A stretch of 64,000 nucleotides of DNA from Delphinus delphis (Eukaryota; Chordata; Mammalia; Artiodactyla; Delphinidae): positions 60,272,447 through 60,336,446 of the forward strand of contig NC_082696.1 in NCBI RefSeq assembly GCF_949987515.2. The letters are read 5' to 3'. Positions 24,655 through 36,283 of the stretch are shown here, one piece after another (position 1 is the stretch's first letter; every line of letters begins with the position of its first letter). Position numbers and translations under genes: made by a program. The notes beneath the pieces were generated by a model. The model saw nothing but the letters and a program-made list of their open reading frames with translations. It made no database searches and had not been told where the DNA came from.

Positions 24655-24929
24655 TCTTTTGTTGGGTCTTCATTGCTGCGCGTGGGCTTTCTCTAGTTGC
24701 CTCGAGCAGGGGCTACTCTTCACGGTGGTGCGAGGGCTTCTCATTGCGGTGGCTTCTCTTGTTGTGGAGCACGGGCTGTTGGTGTGTGGGCTTCAGTAGT
24801 TGTGGCACATGGGCTCAGTAGTTGTGGCTTGTGGGCTCTAGAGCACAGGCTCAGTAGTTGTGGCCCACAGGCTTGGTTGTTTCGCGGCATGTGGGATCTT
24901 CCCGGACCAGGGCTCGAACCTGTGTCCCC
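24655..24929 (-). mobile_element. CHR-type SINE, long older form, inside composite insertion
   Basis: On the minus strand it starts at GGGACACAGGTTCGAGCC and lacks the 5' head (GGGCTTCCCTGG...GATGCA) seen in other copies. The break falls directly after the position where complete copies read GATGCAG, a possible splice acceptor. The body carries the repeated CACAACTACTGAGCC units of the longer subfamily. Confidence 0.75.
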
Positions 24930-25153
24930 TAGAGAAACAAGAATCTCATAACTGGTTCTCATTACTTGCTTGTAAAGCTCCTTGTGCCATGCCTCTAGAT
25001 TCTGCCATTCTTGCTCAGAGAAATAGACGGCTACATCCTCAAAAGTCAGAGGTAATGGAGCCGGCTCGGCCATGGGCCCTCGCAGTCCCACCTGGCCCCA
25101 GACCGGATTATGGCCAAGCCAGGCATCCTGGCTGCCCATGGCACCTCCCCTCC
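24930..25153 (-). pseudogene. KRAB-A domain fragment, intronless retrocopy
   Basis: The minus-strand frame from 25139 contains [20 protein letters not shown], then QEW, LYKQVM and YEILVSL: a complete KRAB-A box, the module by which KRAB zinc-finger proteins recruit TRIM28. The wording (FSEQEW, W-KELYK-VMR) resembles the ZNF282/ZNF746/ZNF777 group rather than the common LYRDVML type. In such genes the residues before LTFEDVAV and the KRAB-A box lie in separate exons; here they are continuous, which indicates a processed copy. The KRAB sequence stops exactly where the KRAB-A exon normally ends (VSL-G/D, phase 1) and SINE sequence begins. No zinc fingers follow. The frame is still open but ends in SINE; I regard it as a pseudogene with no evidence of expression. 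Confidence 0.75.
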
Positions 25154-25269
25154 TGTGTCTTTATTAACTACTGTTCAAATACAGCTTTAATGGCTGCCTA
25201 GCATTCTATTATATAAATAACATAGTTAACTCAATCTGTTTCCTTAATGTGAACCTTTAGATTAGTTCC

Positions 25270-26745
25270 ATTTTCTTACTATGTACATGAATTTTTTATG
25301 AGCTTTATTAAGAGATGTATTTCATATATCGTAAAATTCAGCCATTTCAAGTGTATAGTTTACTGGTATAATTTTACCAAGTGGTACAGCTATCACCATA
25401 TCAGTTTTAGAGCATTTTCTCCCCCGCCCCGTCCAGTAAGATCACTTATGGCCATTTATAGTTAATTCTTCATCTCATCCCTAGTCCCAGGCAACCGTTG
25501 ATCTACTTTCTGTCTCTTTGATTGCCTTTTCTGAACATTTCATTCAAGTGGAATTACATAATACGTGGTTTCTTATGACTGATTTCTTTTGTTTACCGTA
25601 ATAGTTTGAGGTTCATCCATGATGTGGCGTGTATCAGTACATTATTACTTTTTACTGCTGAACAGTATTTCATTGTAAGGATATACAGGCACACCTTGTT
25701 TTATTGCACTTCACTCTATTGAGCTTCGCAAATATTTCTTTTTTACCGTTTTTTACAAATTGAAGTTTTGTGGCAACCCTGAACTGTCAGATGATGGTTA
25801 GTATTTTTTAGCAATAAAGCATTTTTTAGTTAATGTATGTACATTGTTCCTTAGACATAATGCCCTTCCTCACTTAAGAGACTACAGTATAGTATAAACA
25901 TAAGTTTTGTATGCACTGGGAAACGAAAAAGTTTGCGTGGCTTAATCTTTACTGTGATACTCGCTAAAATTTAATTGTGGTGGTCTGAAACCAAACCCAT
26001 GATATCTCCGAGGTATGCCTGTAATAATTTTTTTCTATCCATTCACCAGTTGAGGGACATTTAGCTTGTTTCCAGCTTTGTCCTCTAAAGAATAATGATG
26101 CTATGAACATTCATGTGCAAGTCTTTGTGTGGACATACATTTTTGTTTCTCTTGAGTCAGTACCTAAAAGTGGAATTGCCATGCTCTGTAGGAGACTTAT
26201 TTTTCACTATTTGAGAAACTGCCAAACTGTTTTCCAAGGTGGGTCTATCATTTTATATTCCCACCAGCAATATATGAGGGTTCTTATTTCTCTATATCCT
26301 CACCAACATTTGTTATTATCTGTCTTACTTATAATAGCCATTCTAGCGGGTGAGAAATATCTTATTGTGATTTTAATATGCATTTTCCTAATGGCAATGA
26401 TGTTGAACATCTTTTCGTGTGCTTATTAAGCATTTGTATATCTTCTTTGCGGTAATGTCTATTCATCTTTTGTCCATTTTTCAATTTGATTTGAATGTTA
26501 TTAAGTTATAAGTGTTCTGTGCAAATTCTGGGTACAGGTCTTATATTTGATATCTGTTTTGCAAGTACTTTGAGTCTGTTGCCCGGCTTTTAATTTTCTT
26601 AAATATGTCATCTGAAGTGCAAAAATAGAATTTTGATGAAGTCCAGGTTGTTAAGTTTTTCTTTTATGGACTGTGTCATGTGTATGAAGTCTTTGCCTAA
26701 CCCAACGTCTGGAAGATACATATTTTGAAGGACATTTAAAAATAT
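25270..26745 (-). mobile_element. Old L1M 3' part, split by Tigger1
   Basis: Phrases such as CACTTTCAAGTGTATAGTTTA-type 3' UTR, TTCCCACCAGCAATATATGAGG and CTTTTCGTGTGCTTATTAAGC are typical of old L1M in complement. The segment is interrupted at 25686-26021 by a Tigger1 copy and resumes on the other side. Confidence 0.75.
25686..26021 (-). mobile_element. Tigger1-like DNA transposon, internally deleted
   Basis: Terminal inverted repeats CAGGCACACCTTG (left) and GAGGTATGCCTG (right) with TA duplications at 25684-25685 and 26022-26023. At 336 bp it lacks the transposase and was mobilised as a non-autonomous (pogo/Tc1-mariner superfamily) element. Confidence 0.88.
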
Positions 26746-26792
26746 TTCTAAAGGATGGATCCGAGAAGTAAAAGTTCTAGAAACTTGTAGTA

Positions 26793-27115
26793 CAGTCAGC
26801 CTTTCGTATCTGCAGGTTCTGCATCCACAGAGTCAACCATCTGCAGATTGAAAATATTTGAAAAAAAATTACAGAAAGTTCCAAAAAGCAAAACTTGAAT
26901 TTGCCATGCACTAGCAACTATTTATATATAACATTTACGTTGTGTTAGGTATTATAAGTAATCTAGAGGTGATTTAAAGCATATGGGAGGATATGTATCT
27001 TACTTATATGAAAATACTGTGCCATTTTATATAAAGGACTTGAGCATTCTCAGATTTTGGTATCCATGTGGGTGGTATGGGAACCAATCCCCCACAGATA
27101 CCGAGGGATGACTAT
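26793..27115 (+). mobile_element. MER2 DNA transposon
   Basis: CAGTCAGCCTTTCGTATCTG at the left and TACCGAGGGATGACT at the right are MER2 termini; the inner TTCCAAAAAGCAAAACTTGA block is diagnostic. TA flanks. Tigger-mobilised MITE of about 320 bp. Confidence 0.9.
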
Positions 27116-27124
27116 ATATTTTCA

Positions 27125-28350
27125 GTAGAGTTTTATTTGAAGTATTACATACAACAGGAAGTTGTACAAATCCTAAGGGCAAAGCTCAGTTAAATTTGAA
27201 AAAGTGAATACGTATGTTATAACTACCACACAGATCAAGAATGTTACCAGCATCCCAGGAAAACCCCCCAGAACCTCCAGAAGCCCCTTCCCAGTCTTTA
27301 CTCCTACTCTTCCCCAAAGTTAATCAGTAATTACTAACACTATAAATTGATTTTGCCTGTTTTTGAATTTTATATAAATGGAATAATATTGTATATACAT
27401 TTTTTTTTTTTTTGGCAGTACGCGGGCCTCTTACTGTTGTGGCCTCTCCCGTTGCGGAGCACAGGCTCTGGATGCGCAGGCTCAGCGGCCATGGCTCACG
27501 GGCCTAGCCGCTCCGTGTCATGTGGGATCCTCCCGGACCGGGGCACGAACCCGCGTCCCCTGCATCGGCAGGCGTACTCTCAACCACTGCGCCACCAGGG
27601 AAGCCCCCGTATATACATTTTTATGTCTGTGTCTTTTGCTCAGTATTGTATTTATGAGATTCATCCACGTGGTGTGTTACAGTGGTTTGTTCCGTTTCAT
27701 GTCTGTGAAGTATTTCATTTTATGAATATATCACATTTATTTATCAGTTCTACTATTATAGATATTTTTACTGTTCTATTTTTAGCTATTTTTAATAGTG
27801 CAAGATAGTGGCTAGTTTTGGCTATTTTTAATAGTGCTAGCAAAATACTTGTACTTGGTTTTTGGTGCACAAGTGTGAGCATTTCTATTCAGTGTATACT
27901 CAAGAGTGGGATTCCTGGGTTATAGAGATGGCATAACTACAAATTTACCGTAAATGGCAAACTGTTTTCCATAGCCAGTTACAATTTCCACTCCCAGCAG
28001 TAGTGTATGAAAGTGTCATTTGTACCACATCCTGACCGACACTTGCTGATTTTCCCTTTTTAATTTTGGCCATTCTGTTGGATTTGTGTCTTACTGTGGT
28101 TTTTATTTGCATTTTCCTGGTGAGTAATGAGGGAGAGCACCTTTATTTTTATTAAAAAAAATTTGTATTTTTGGTGTGTGTAGCTATTTGGTTATCTTCC
28201 TTTGTGAGGTTTTTGTTCAATTCTTTTGCTCATCTTTTGCAAGTGTCTTCTATTGTTTGGCTTGCCTTTTCTTATGATGATGCCTTTTGGTCAGCTTTTC
28301 AGTCTCTCCTTTATAGCTAGCGCTTTTGATGTCTTACTTGTGTCTTAAAA
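27125..28350 (-). mobile_element. Old L1M fragment with nested SINE
   Basis: AAAGTTAATCAGTAATTACTAAC ... TCCATAGCCAGTTACAATTTCC ... ATTTGCATTTTCCTGGTGAG is old L1M in complement. It is split by the CHR SINE at 27404-27608. It contains a local duplication of GCTATTTTTAATAGTGC near 27785 and 27819. Confidence 0.7.
27404..27608 (-). mobile_element. CHR SINE nested in old L1M
   Basis: Complete body; target duplication GTATATACATTTT at 27391-27403 and 27609-27621. It interrupts an old minus-strand L1M segment that continues on both sides. Confidence 0.94.
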
Positions 28351-28354
28351 GTAA

Positions 28355-29390
28355 ACTTGGTTTGGAGACTTCATTAAGATAAAGAAACTTACACTTGAGC
28401 TAATTAGAAGCTGATGTTTGGTGTTACTGAGGGCTCTCCAATTTCCTGTCCATGCCTGTTCCAGGGGGTTCTTCAGAAGTCATTTTTCCCACCTTCCATG
28501 GCCCTGAACACAGCTTCCGGCCCTTTGAGACTGATACAGACTCTGCTCTGCTCAGCTTCTCAGGCTCCCAGCTGCCTCTCTTACCCAACTTTAAGCTTCT
28601 CAGCTGTTTTTAAGCCTTTCAGCTGCCAGTTTTCAGGCTCTCAACTTCTCAACTGCTTTGAGAGAACCTCTGAGCTGGCATTTTAGAATTGGCCTATGCC
28701 TCCAGGGGAAAAGTATCTGAATGCTGAGCTACCTCACTTTTACATACTTCCTTCTTTCTGAGATCTTGGCCTCTCAAGTTCTCCCTGCTTTGGTAGCTCT
28801 TAGGTGCCTTCAAAGAGGTTTAAAAAAATTATTTAGGCTATTTTGGTTGTTCTTGGTTGGTGCATTGGTCTGCCACAAGCTTGTCTTTCTTTGCCAGGAA
28901 AGGAAATCCCTAGGAATGTTTTTTAAGGCTGTTGATAAAGCTTGTTGAATTATTATAAGGTTGCATTTCCGTTGATAGAGTATTAGTTTGCCAGAATTCT
29001 TTTCATCTTTTATAAACCTTTGAAAATTGACCAAGGAAAAAATAATCTTGTGTTTTTCTTTTTCTTTTTATTCTAATGAGACTGAACATTGTTTCAAACA
29101 CTGGTTGGTCTTTTGCATCTTCCATTTATGATTTACCTATTAATCTCCCTGATTTTTCATTGATATTTAAGAACGGTGTAATATTGCTTATATTAATAAG
29201 AATTTGTACATCTGAAGATAAAGGATTGTTACCTTAATGAACTTAAAAATAATTGGCATTTCCATTGATCTTTATAATGTTTCAAGACTTTTGAAGGCAA
29301 GGGTTGTATCTCCTCTTTCGTGTTCTTTCTTGGTACCTGGTAAGTGGTATAGTCCAGGTTACCATGAAGCAGACTGCATTAAAAAATAAT
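28355..29390. other. Intron stretch with local CAGCT/TTCTCA repeats
   Basis: At about 28540-28670, imperfect repeats of AGCTTCTCAGGCTC / AGCTGCC occur several times on the + strand, giving a Ser/Phe/Leu-rich frame (28414-28686) with no recognised domain. No gene inferred. Confidence 0.4.
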
Positions 29391-29393
29391 GCA

Positions 29394-29599
29394 GGGCTTC
29401 CCTGGTGGCGCAGTGGTTGAGAGTCCGCCTGCCGATGCAGGGGACACGGGTTCGTGCCCCGGTCCGCGAAGATCCCACATGCCGCGGAGCAGCTGAGCCC
29501 GTGAGCCATGGCCGCTGAGCCTGCGCGTCCGGAGCGTGTCGGGAGAGGCCACAGCAGTGAGAGGCCCGCGTACCGCAAAAAAAAAAAAAAAAAAAAAAT
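29394..29599 (+). mobile_element. CHR SINE with small internal deletion
   Basis: Head to poly-A are present, but about 15 bases (CCTGTGCTCCGCAAC region) are missing near 29535. Flanks share AATGCAG at 29388-29394 and after the poly-A. Confidence 0.92.
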
Positions 29600-30494
29600 G
29601 CAGAGATAGGGGCCAGAAACCCTTGAAGATTGTTCCCTTTGTTCACTGTGAAAAATTTCTTTAGTTATCGTTACTTCATTTAGGAGCATGGCCTCAAGCC
29701 TAATCCCATTTTTGAGTGATTATCTTCTTTCTCATATCCATCTAAATCACTAATGTAGGATCAAACTCTCCTTTGTGCTGTACCACATTTATTGGGGATA
29801 AGTATCTGCTTCATAACTCTCCACAAATGTAAAAGGGGAATTACATGTCTTACCTTCCTCATGTGAAGTTGAGTTAATGTCATTGCTAGAAGTATCATAT
29901 AAATGCTGAATGGCAACCTTGCCAGTTGCATTTTGAAGGGGTGTAAGGGTAAGACAGTTTCAGACTGACTTCAGGGTTCTAAAGCATGCATATAAAATTT
30001 TTTTAAATCTAAAGCATTCTTCATTCACGCTCTAACCAAGTGTCTGGATTTCAAGAAATCATCTAGACAGTTTAATTTTTAGTCACATTATGAAAATAAT
30101 GTCTGAGGATGAGGGATAGTAGAATTTTCCTTATCGTGTTAGGCATACTTTGCCTCTCTAAATTGTGGAAATATAATTTTACTCCTTGAAATGTCCTTGT
30201 TTTAGTCACTGCCCAACCTTTTTTTTTTTGGTTATTTCATCAACTCTGCATAAACTGTAATATTTGCTCTCATGCTGCTGCCTCTGGCCCTTGGGGAATG
30301 ATGTTCTGAAGAAAAATTGAAGTCTTTGGAGAAGGCTGGTGTAAAAATAAAATCCTCAAGGTGTCAGACCAAGGATGTGGGCCAGATCTAGGGACAGCAT
30401 TTTTGACATCGCAGATTGCTGTATTAAACGGAATAAAAGAGCCTTTCTCTTTTTTTGGGTGATGAGGGAGGCAGCAAACCATTTTGGAAGGAGT

Positions 30495-30700
30495 AGGGAC
30501 TTTGGATCCAGGCTGCCCTGGGTTCCAATTCCAGCTCTCCCACCAGCTATGTGTTTAGAGACATGTCACGTTCTGAGCCTTGGTTTACTTGTATTCAAAA
30601 TGGGCAAATTAACTCCTATCTTTGGGGTGACTTGTCAGGAATAGCAATAATATATGTGAACATCTGGTACATGGTTGGTGTTTAAGAAACGGTAGCTATA
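30495..30700 (+). mobile_element. MIR SINE remnant
   Basis: GGATCCAGGCTGCCCTGGGTTCC ... CAGCTATGTGTTTAG ... AAAATGGGCAAATTAAC is MIR in sense, decayed. Confidence 0.78.
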
Positions 30701-30774
30701 ATTGCACGTCTTAAATTTTCTCTCTTATTCTGGCATAAGACTTTTTCCCCTCCCTAATGTCATAGTGATTCATG

Positions 30775-30990
30775 GACTAGAGCCAGGTTACCTAGGTGCT
30801 AATAAATAGCTCTGCTATTTTTTCACTGTGTGACCTTGGGCAAGTTACCTACTTTGTAGCTCAGGCTCTTCATCTATACAAGAGGATGGTTTTGATGCCC
30901 ACCTCCTAAAGTTGTTACAGATATTAATATTTATAAAGTATCAGAATAGTGTCTGGCTAATATGTAAGCACTAGGTAAGTATTTGATATA
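30775..30990 (+). mobile_element. MIR SINE remnant
   Basis: A second MIR close behind the first, with the well-kept core CTGTGTGACCTTGGGCAAG and the tail GTGTCTGGC-TA-AGTAAGC-like block. Confidence 0.8.
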
Positions 30991-32449
30991 TAAGAGTAGT
31001 CACTCAAAGCCAACATTAATTGGTTATTGTTATTAATAGGGGTAATAGGATTAGGGATGGGTCTGGGGCACCATTGCTGTGTGCTAAGCAATGACCTGCA
31101 GGTAAGAGAAATAGACTGGAAGAAGTTTAGTGAGATAAAAATTGGCAACTCAAAAGCTGTCACAGATTCAGATGGCTGCTGTTGATCAGTAGGCACATCA
31201 GAGTGGTGGAGGTGTTTACTTTCAGCTCATTCTTATAAGAACCTGTAGAGAAAAGTCTTGACAAGAATGGTTTCTGCTGTGTTCTCCACTGTCAGGAAAG
31301 AGACCTAAAGGAACAGGAACATGACTCAGGTAGTGTTCCAGGCAACACTCAGCTGACACTGGCACTCCATAATGTCAGACATTGTCTCCTTTGGTTGGTA
31401 AATATATATATTTATATGTATATAAATAGTATGTTTCACATATGAAGTTGGAGGTCGAACAAATCTATGGATTATTTTTTGAGTACCATTGAATATCATG
31501 GTACATAAAATGTTTTATTTTTATTTTTTTCAGTTGCTTTGAATTAGCATAAATAATACCAGTGTTGTCTTCTTTATTGTTGAATTTTTATAATAATTTT
31601 CTTTTATATCCTGCATTTCAGGTAGTATGAATCTTCACTTAAGGCTTTGTTTTAATACAATTTGAGTATCTGGTAGACTCACGCAGATGTTTATATGTTG
31701 CCATCCTTCACAGCTCACCCTTATGTTAAAAAACCATAGGTACTGCTCAGAGAGAAGTCAAAGAATACAACATATTTTAAAGGTAAAACAAACTCGTAGG
31801 GGAGACCCAAGAATGTGTCCATGTCTATAAAATGAAAAATGAAATGCTTTTTATTGCAGAGTGATTTTCTCTCCATCTCAAATATTACAGAGGTTTTTTT
31901 TAAAAAAAGAGAAAGAATAAAAACAGATGGGTTCAGTGATTTCTTAGCGTGAACATTGAGAATACTTTTACGACTGGGGATTTTTGGAAAGTTCACCACT
32001 TCTTATTTTCTGCAGACTTCCATTGCTCATAGTAGGTAATTTAAGTTAAGAATAAAGATTCACAAAGCTGTCTAATTGCAGTAAATGGAAGAGGGAGAAT
32101 GAATAGCTAAGCTGCACCCCACATGTGCACTGTTCTTCCTTTACCTGCAAACCTACCCTGTAGGACAGAGCAGCCCAGCATTTACCCCTGAGTTGAAAAC
32201 CAGAGACTTCTTTTCTCAAGAAATCAAAGGAACTGCCTGGGGGGGAATTGGAGCTGATAAGGGGAGTGCACATGTGACAGAAAAGCCCTTATCTTCTTTC
32301 TGTTTGAAGGCCCACCCCCTGCTCACCCTGAAATAAAGCCTTTTGTTAAGTCCAACATTTCCCCACACGGAGCTCCCTGACTGCTGCCTTATACAATACA
32401 TAGGAGAGACTCCCAGAAAAGCAGAGGAAACCCACACTGGCCTTAGGGA

Positions 32450-33050
32450 GACAAGCTACCGGAAATATCCACGAGATATATGACAAGAAACAAAAGAGTG
32501 ATAAAACAAACAGAACAAATGTCCCTGGAAGAAACAGACTAATTAAGGAATAGAAGAGAGTATAAGTGAAAACTTTAGGTGAGTTTCAAGAAGATGACAT
32601 CTGGAAAACAACAGGATGCATTAAAATAGCAACATCAAAGAATAAGGAAGAACTCTTGAAAATTAGGCATTGTTTGCTGAAATTAAAATAATCAGTGGAA
32701 AATTTGGAAGGTGAATATTAGAAATTTCCTAGAACACAGTGCAGAAAGAGAGGCAGAAAACTTAAAGGCAGAGACAGGCTCAGTCAAGTTGGTCTAATAT
32801 CTAAATACTTGGAATTCCAGAAGATACAACAGAGTCAATGAAGAGTTGAAAGTATCAAATAAATAATAGAACCTCCTCTTGTGCTCTGGGAAATAATCCA
32901 AATCTTCAGATTGACAAATTCTGAGGGCCCAGCAAAATGAATGAAGGCAATTTTAAATTCAAACTGATTCTTGTGAAATTTAAAAACACTAAGTATAAAG
33001 AAAAGATCCTAAAAACTTCTAGAGAGAAAAGTGAGCTTGTCAAGTCTTTG
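32450..33050 (+). mobile_element. Old HAL1/L1 5' or ORF1-like fragment
   Basis: A-rich sequence (AATAAGGAAGAACTC, CAGAAGATACAACAGAGTC, AAGAAAAGATCCTAAAAACTTC) resembles HAL1 or L1M ORF1-type sequence in sense orientation. Assignment is by texture only. Confidence 0.45.
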
Positions 33051-33361
33051 AACACTTCTTTGCTTTCTGGTATGGTAAGGTACTTCAGCCTCTACCCATA
33101 TGTTTCCTACCCCAGGCCTGGAGTCAGCCCTTTTTCTAGGGAGCTTTGGTTTCTTTTAATGGTGAATGTGTTTAGAAACAAAGATACCCTAGGCATTCAC
33201 TGTATCTGCAGTATTGTGGCTTCTAGACTTTTTCAGTGGATAGAGCGGGGTGGGGAGGGGATAAATGTATATATGCTTTATCCCATGATACATACAAAAT
33301 GGTTTTACCAAATAGCAGTATCACTACTAATAGCAAATAAGCTAAGAAAAGTTGAGAGGTT

Positions 33362-33569
33362 TTTTGCTTTTTTTTGTTTGTTTGTTTGTTTTTTGTTGTT
33401 GTTGTTTTGCAGTACGCGGGCCTCTCACTGTTGTGGCCTCTCCCATTGCGGAGCATAGGCTCCGGACACGCAGGCTCAGCGGCCGTGGGATCTTCCTGGA
33501 CCGGGGCACGAACCCGTGTCCCCTGCATTGGCAGGCAGACTCTCAACTACTGCGCCACCAGGAAGCCCT
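33362..33569 (-). mobile_element. CHR SINE, internally deleted, (GTTT)/(GTT) tail
   Basis: The tail is a mixed T/GTTT/GTT microsatellite (33362-33410). The body lacks about 30 bases between GCGGCC and GTGGGATC (near 33484), a deletion between short GGC repeats. The head is complete. Confidence 0.9.
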
Positions 33570-33689
33570 GCCTCTTCTTTTTCTTTTTGTCTTTAGAATA
33601 TATAGGGTGTTATAAGGGCATACAATCAGAGTGCTATGTTCAGAGATAAATTCTTTCTTCAGTGTGATTATCAATTTGACAATAGGTTT

Positions 33690-35275
33690 AGGTTCATTTT
33701 TTTTTTAACTGATTAAATCTTGAGGGCTTACATTTTTATCCCTTTAATTTTTGAATATGTGAAATATTTAAGTGGTTCAAATGTCAAAACTATTAAAAAT
33801 ATACTCAGAGAAGCCTCACTAATATCTCTGTCTTTTCTATTTAAGTACTGTCCCACACCCTATTTTTGGTTTATCCTTTTTTCAAAAATAAACGAATATA
33901 TGCATATATTTGTTTGCCCTTCCTTACTTCACAAAAATAGCACATTATGTATACTTTTTTGTACTTTGCTTTATTCGGTTTACAATGTGCTTGGAAATCA
34001 CTGTTAGTTTATTGAAATCTTCAATCTTTTTGACAGCTTCATAGTATTCTGTTACGTGGATGAGTAAAATTTATTCACCTAATCTTCTAGATAAGCAGTT
34101 AGGTTGTTTTCAGTATTTTGCTTTTACAGTCACTATTGCAGTGAGTAGTTCTGTGCATATGTTGTTTTGTATTTGTGGAGATACTTCTTTAGGGTAAATT
34201 CTTGGAATTGAGCTTGCTGGGGCAAAGGGTGAACACACATATGGTTTTGTTTGCGAAATTCCCCTTCCAATAGGTAGTATCATTTTGCACTCCCATCAAC
34301 AATATGTGGAGTTGGCTAACAGATTTACCAATATCGGGTATTTAAAAATTTTCGCGAGTCTCATATGTAAGTAATAGTATCTCTGAGAGTGTATTATTTA
34401 CCTTTCTTTTAGTGAGAGTGAAGTTGAGCATCTTTTCACGTGTTTGGAGGCCGTTTGTGTCCTTCCTTGTGAACTGTCAATGTCTTTTACCTGTTTTTTC
34501 TTCTTTTTTTTCACTTATGTAGGTACTCCATTTGTAAACTTTCTTATTGATGTGTAATGTGCTCATAGAATAAAGTACACAAATGTTAAGTGTCTACCTC
34601 AGTACATTTTTAAGTTGTAACCACTAGCAGATCAATAGAGAGAACATTACCAGTTCCCAGAAGCTCCCCCTAAACCTTCTCTTGTCCTCAGCAAAGGTAT
34701 CCACTGATCTGACCTTTATTATCATGGGTTAGATTTTCCTGCTTTGGAACTTCCTACAAAGTGGAACCAAACAGTATGTCTGGTTACTTCAACTGTTAAA
34801 CATAGTATTTTGTGTTGTCGTATGTAGTAGTAGGTTTTTAAAACTATTATTGGTGTATATATTTTGTTGTATGAGTATACCAAACTTAATTTAACATTCT
34901 ACTGTTAATGGACATTTGGGTCATTGCTGGTCTTTGGCTCAGGGAACATCCTTCTACGTATGTTTTGGTGTACCTTTGTACTCAGAGTTGTGTGTATGTT
35001 CAGTGTTAGTAGTACAATCTAAGAGAAATGGTTGTACCAAGCTACACCCCACCAGGACTCTGTGAGGGTTCCAGCTGCTCCAGATCCTCAGCAACACTTA
35101 GATTGTCAGTTTCTCCTTAATGATAGCCATTCAAGTGGGTGCGTATTATTTTTTTATTGTAATTTTAACTTGCTTTCCCTAATGAATAATAATATTGGTC
35201 ACTTTTTCATATGCTTAACTGTACATTTGTATATCCCATTTTATGAAAAGCCTATGAAGTAATTTCCTCATTTAA
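33690..35275 (-). mobile_element. Two old L1M fragments in series
   Basis: Two consecutive segments (about 33690-34500 and 34530-35275) carry L1M 3' phrases in complement, such as ATTCTTGGAATTGAGCTTGC and AACATTACCAGTTCCCAGAAG. No open frame survives. Confidence 0.6.
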
Positions 35276-35282
35276 AAAAAGA

Positions 35283-35300
35283 AGGGCTTCCCTGGTGGCG
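35283..35300 (+). mobile_element. CHR SINE head only (18 bp)
   Basis: GGGCTTCCCTGGTGGCGC matches the SINE start exactly, then the sequence changes abruptly to unrelated DNA (CCATTGGCAGAG...) with MER5A-like content. It is the remnant of a copy deleted downstream of its first bases. Confidence 0.6.
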
Positions 35301-36282
35301 CCCATTGGCAGAGTCCATAGCTCTGGAGCCTGATATTACACATTTCTAACGAGCTCCCAGGGGATGCGATGATAGTGCAGATTTGCTACTTTTTCATTTG
35401 ACATTCCAAAGGCAATAAGATAGCAACTGGCTTATATTAAAGGCTTATCTTTTCACTCAAAGTGTACGAGTGGAATGATAGGAGATAGAAGATGACACAG
35501 GAGAAGAAGGAGGAAAGAGGAGCAGATAGCCAGGGCCATGGAGAAGGCCTTCCGAGAGCATCAGCAGCAGCCTGCCCTGCAGGAGGTAGAAGCACTGGTG
35601 AGGATGGAGGCTGGAGACACTTACAGCAAGAAGAGCCATCAAAAGCAGATGTGGAAATAGCTCTGCTGGGGGTGGGGTGGAGTGGGGGGCAGAACAGCTT
35701 TTGCTCTTCTCTGCTTTGGCTGAAAGCACAGGCATTGGGAACCTCCTTGAAATGTGTGCCCTGGTGTGGGCTTCACATACAGTTGGTTCCGTCACCCCCA
35801 GGGATAGCCACGTGTCACGCTAAGGAAAGCCACCACTCAGAACCTGTCTTTCTGCAGTCTTTTGCGAACTCTCAAGATGTACGGTAGCATACCAGCCATG
35901 AAACTGAGCCCTGTGTCCTGCACAGCTGTATCTTTAACGACATCCCAAAATAACTAGAGAGGCTGGGGAAGTGAATAGTGTTCGTCAAAATATGTCTGTC
36001 ATCAAGGTGGAGAAGCTCATTCACTCACCTTAGTGGTAGCTGGGCCACTCAGCTATAATGAATAATTCTTATAGACTACGGTTTTACTGTATTAGAATTT
36101 CAGTGAGGCATGGCTTTATACTTTCTTTCAGATATATTGAAAATATTCTTCAGGATTCGAGTTAATTATTTTCTCATAAAAATAATAAAAAGACATTAAA
36201 AAGTAGAAAGAAAAGAAAAAGCCCACAATCCTACCACCATTAACATATTACTTTCAGCATTTGAATGATTATTTCTTTTGAG

Positions 36283-36283
36283 G

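Larger units (their letters stand above)
23157..25153 (-). mobile_element. Composite retro-insertion carrying KRAB fragment, SINE and antisense L1
   Basis: The identical 12-mer TGTGTCTTTATT flanks the block at 23145-23156 and 25154-25165, with an A/T-rich (TATT)n-TTTTTT tract just inside the left copy. This is the layout of an LINE-mediated insertion on the minus strand. Removing the block rejoins an old AT-rich repeat sequence that reads smoothly across. Reading the minus strand from 25153: KRAB-A fragment, CHR-type SINE from its internal GGGACAC motif onward, then L1 ORF2-type sequence in antisense (about 24654-23640), then short unidentified sequence. A separate L1 3' end (23207-23581) has inserted later inside it. 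Confidence 0.6.

Noticed and set aside
35492..35887. 131-codon + strand frame with an overlapping 112-codon frame on the other strand
   Set aside because: No recognisable domain, no splice or promoter context, and open on both strands; treated as chance.
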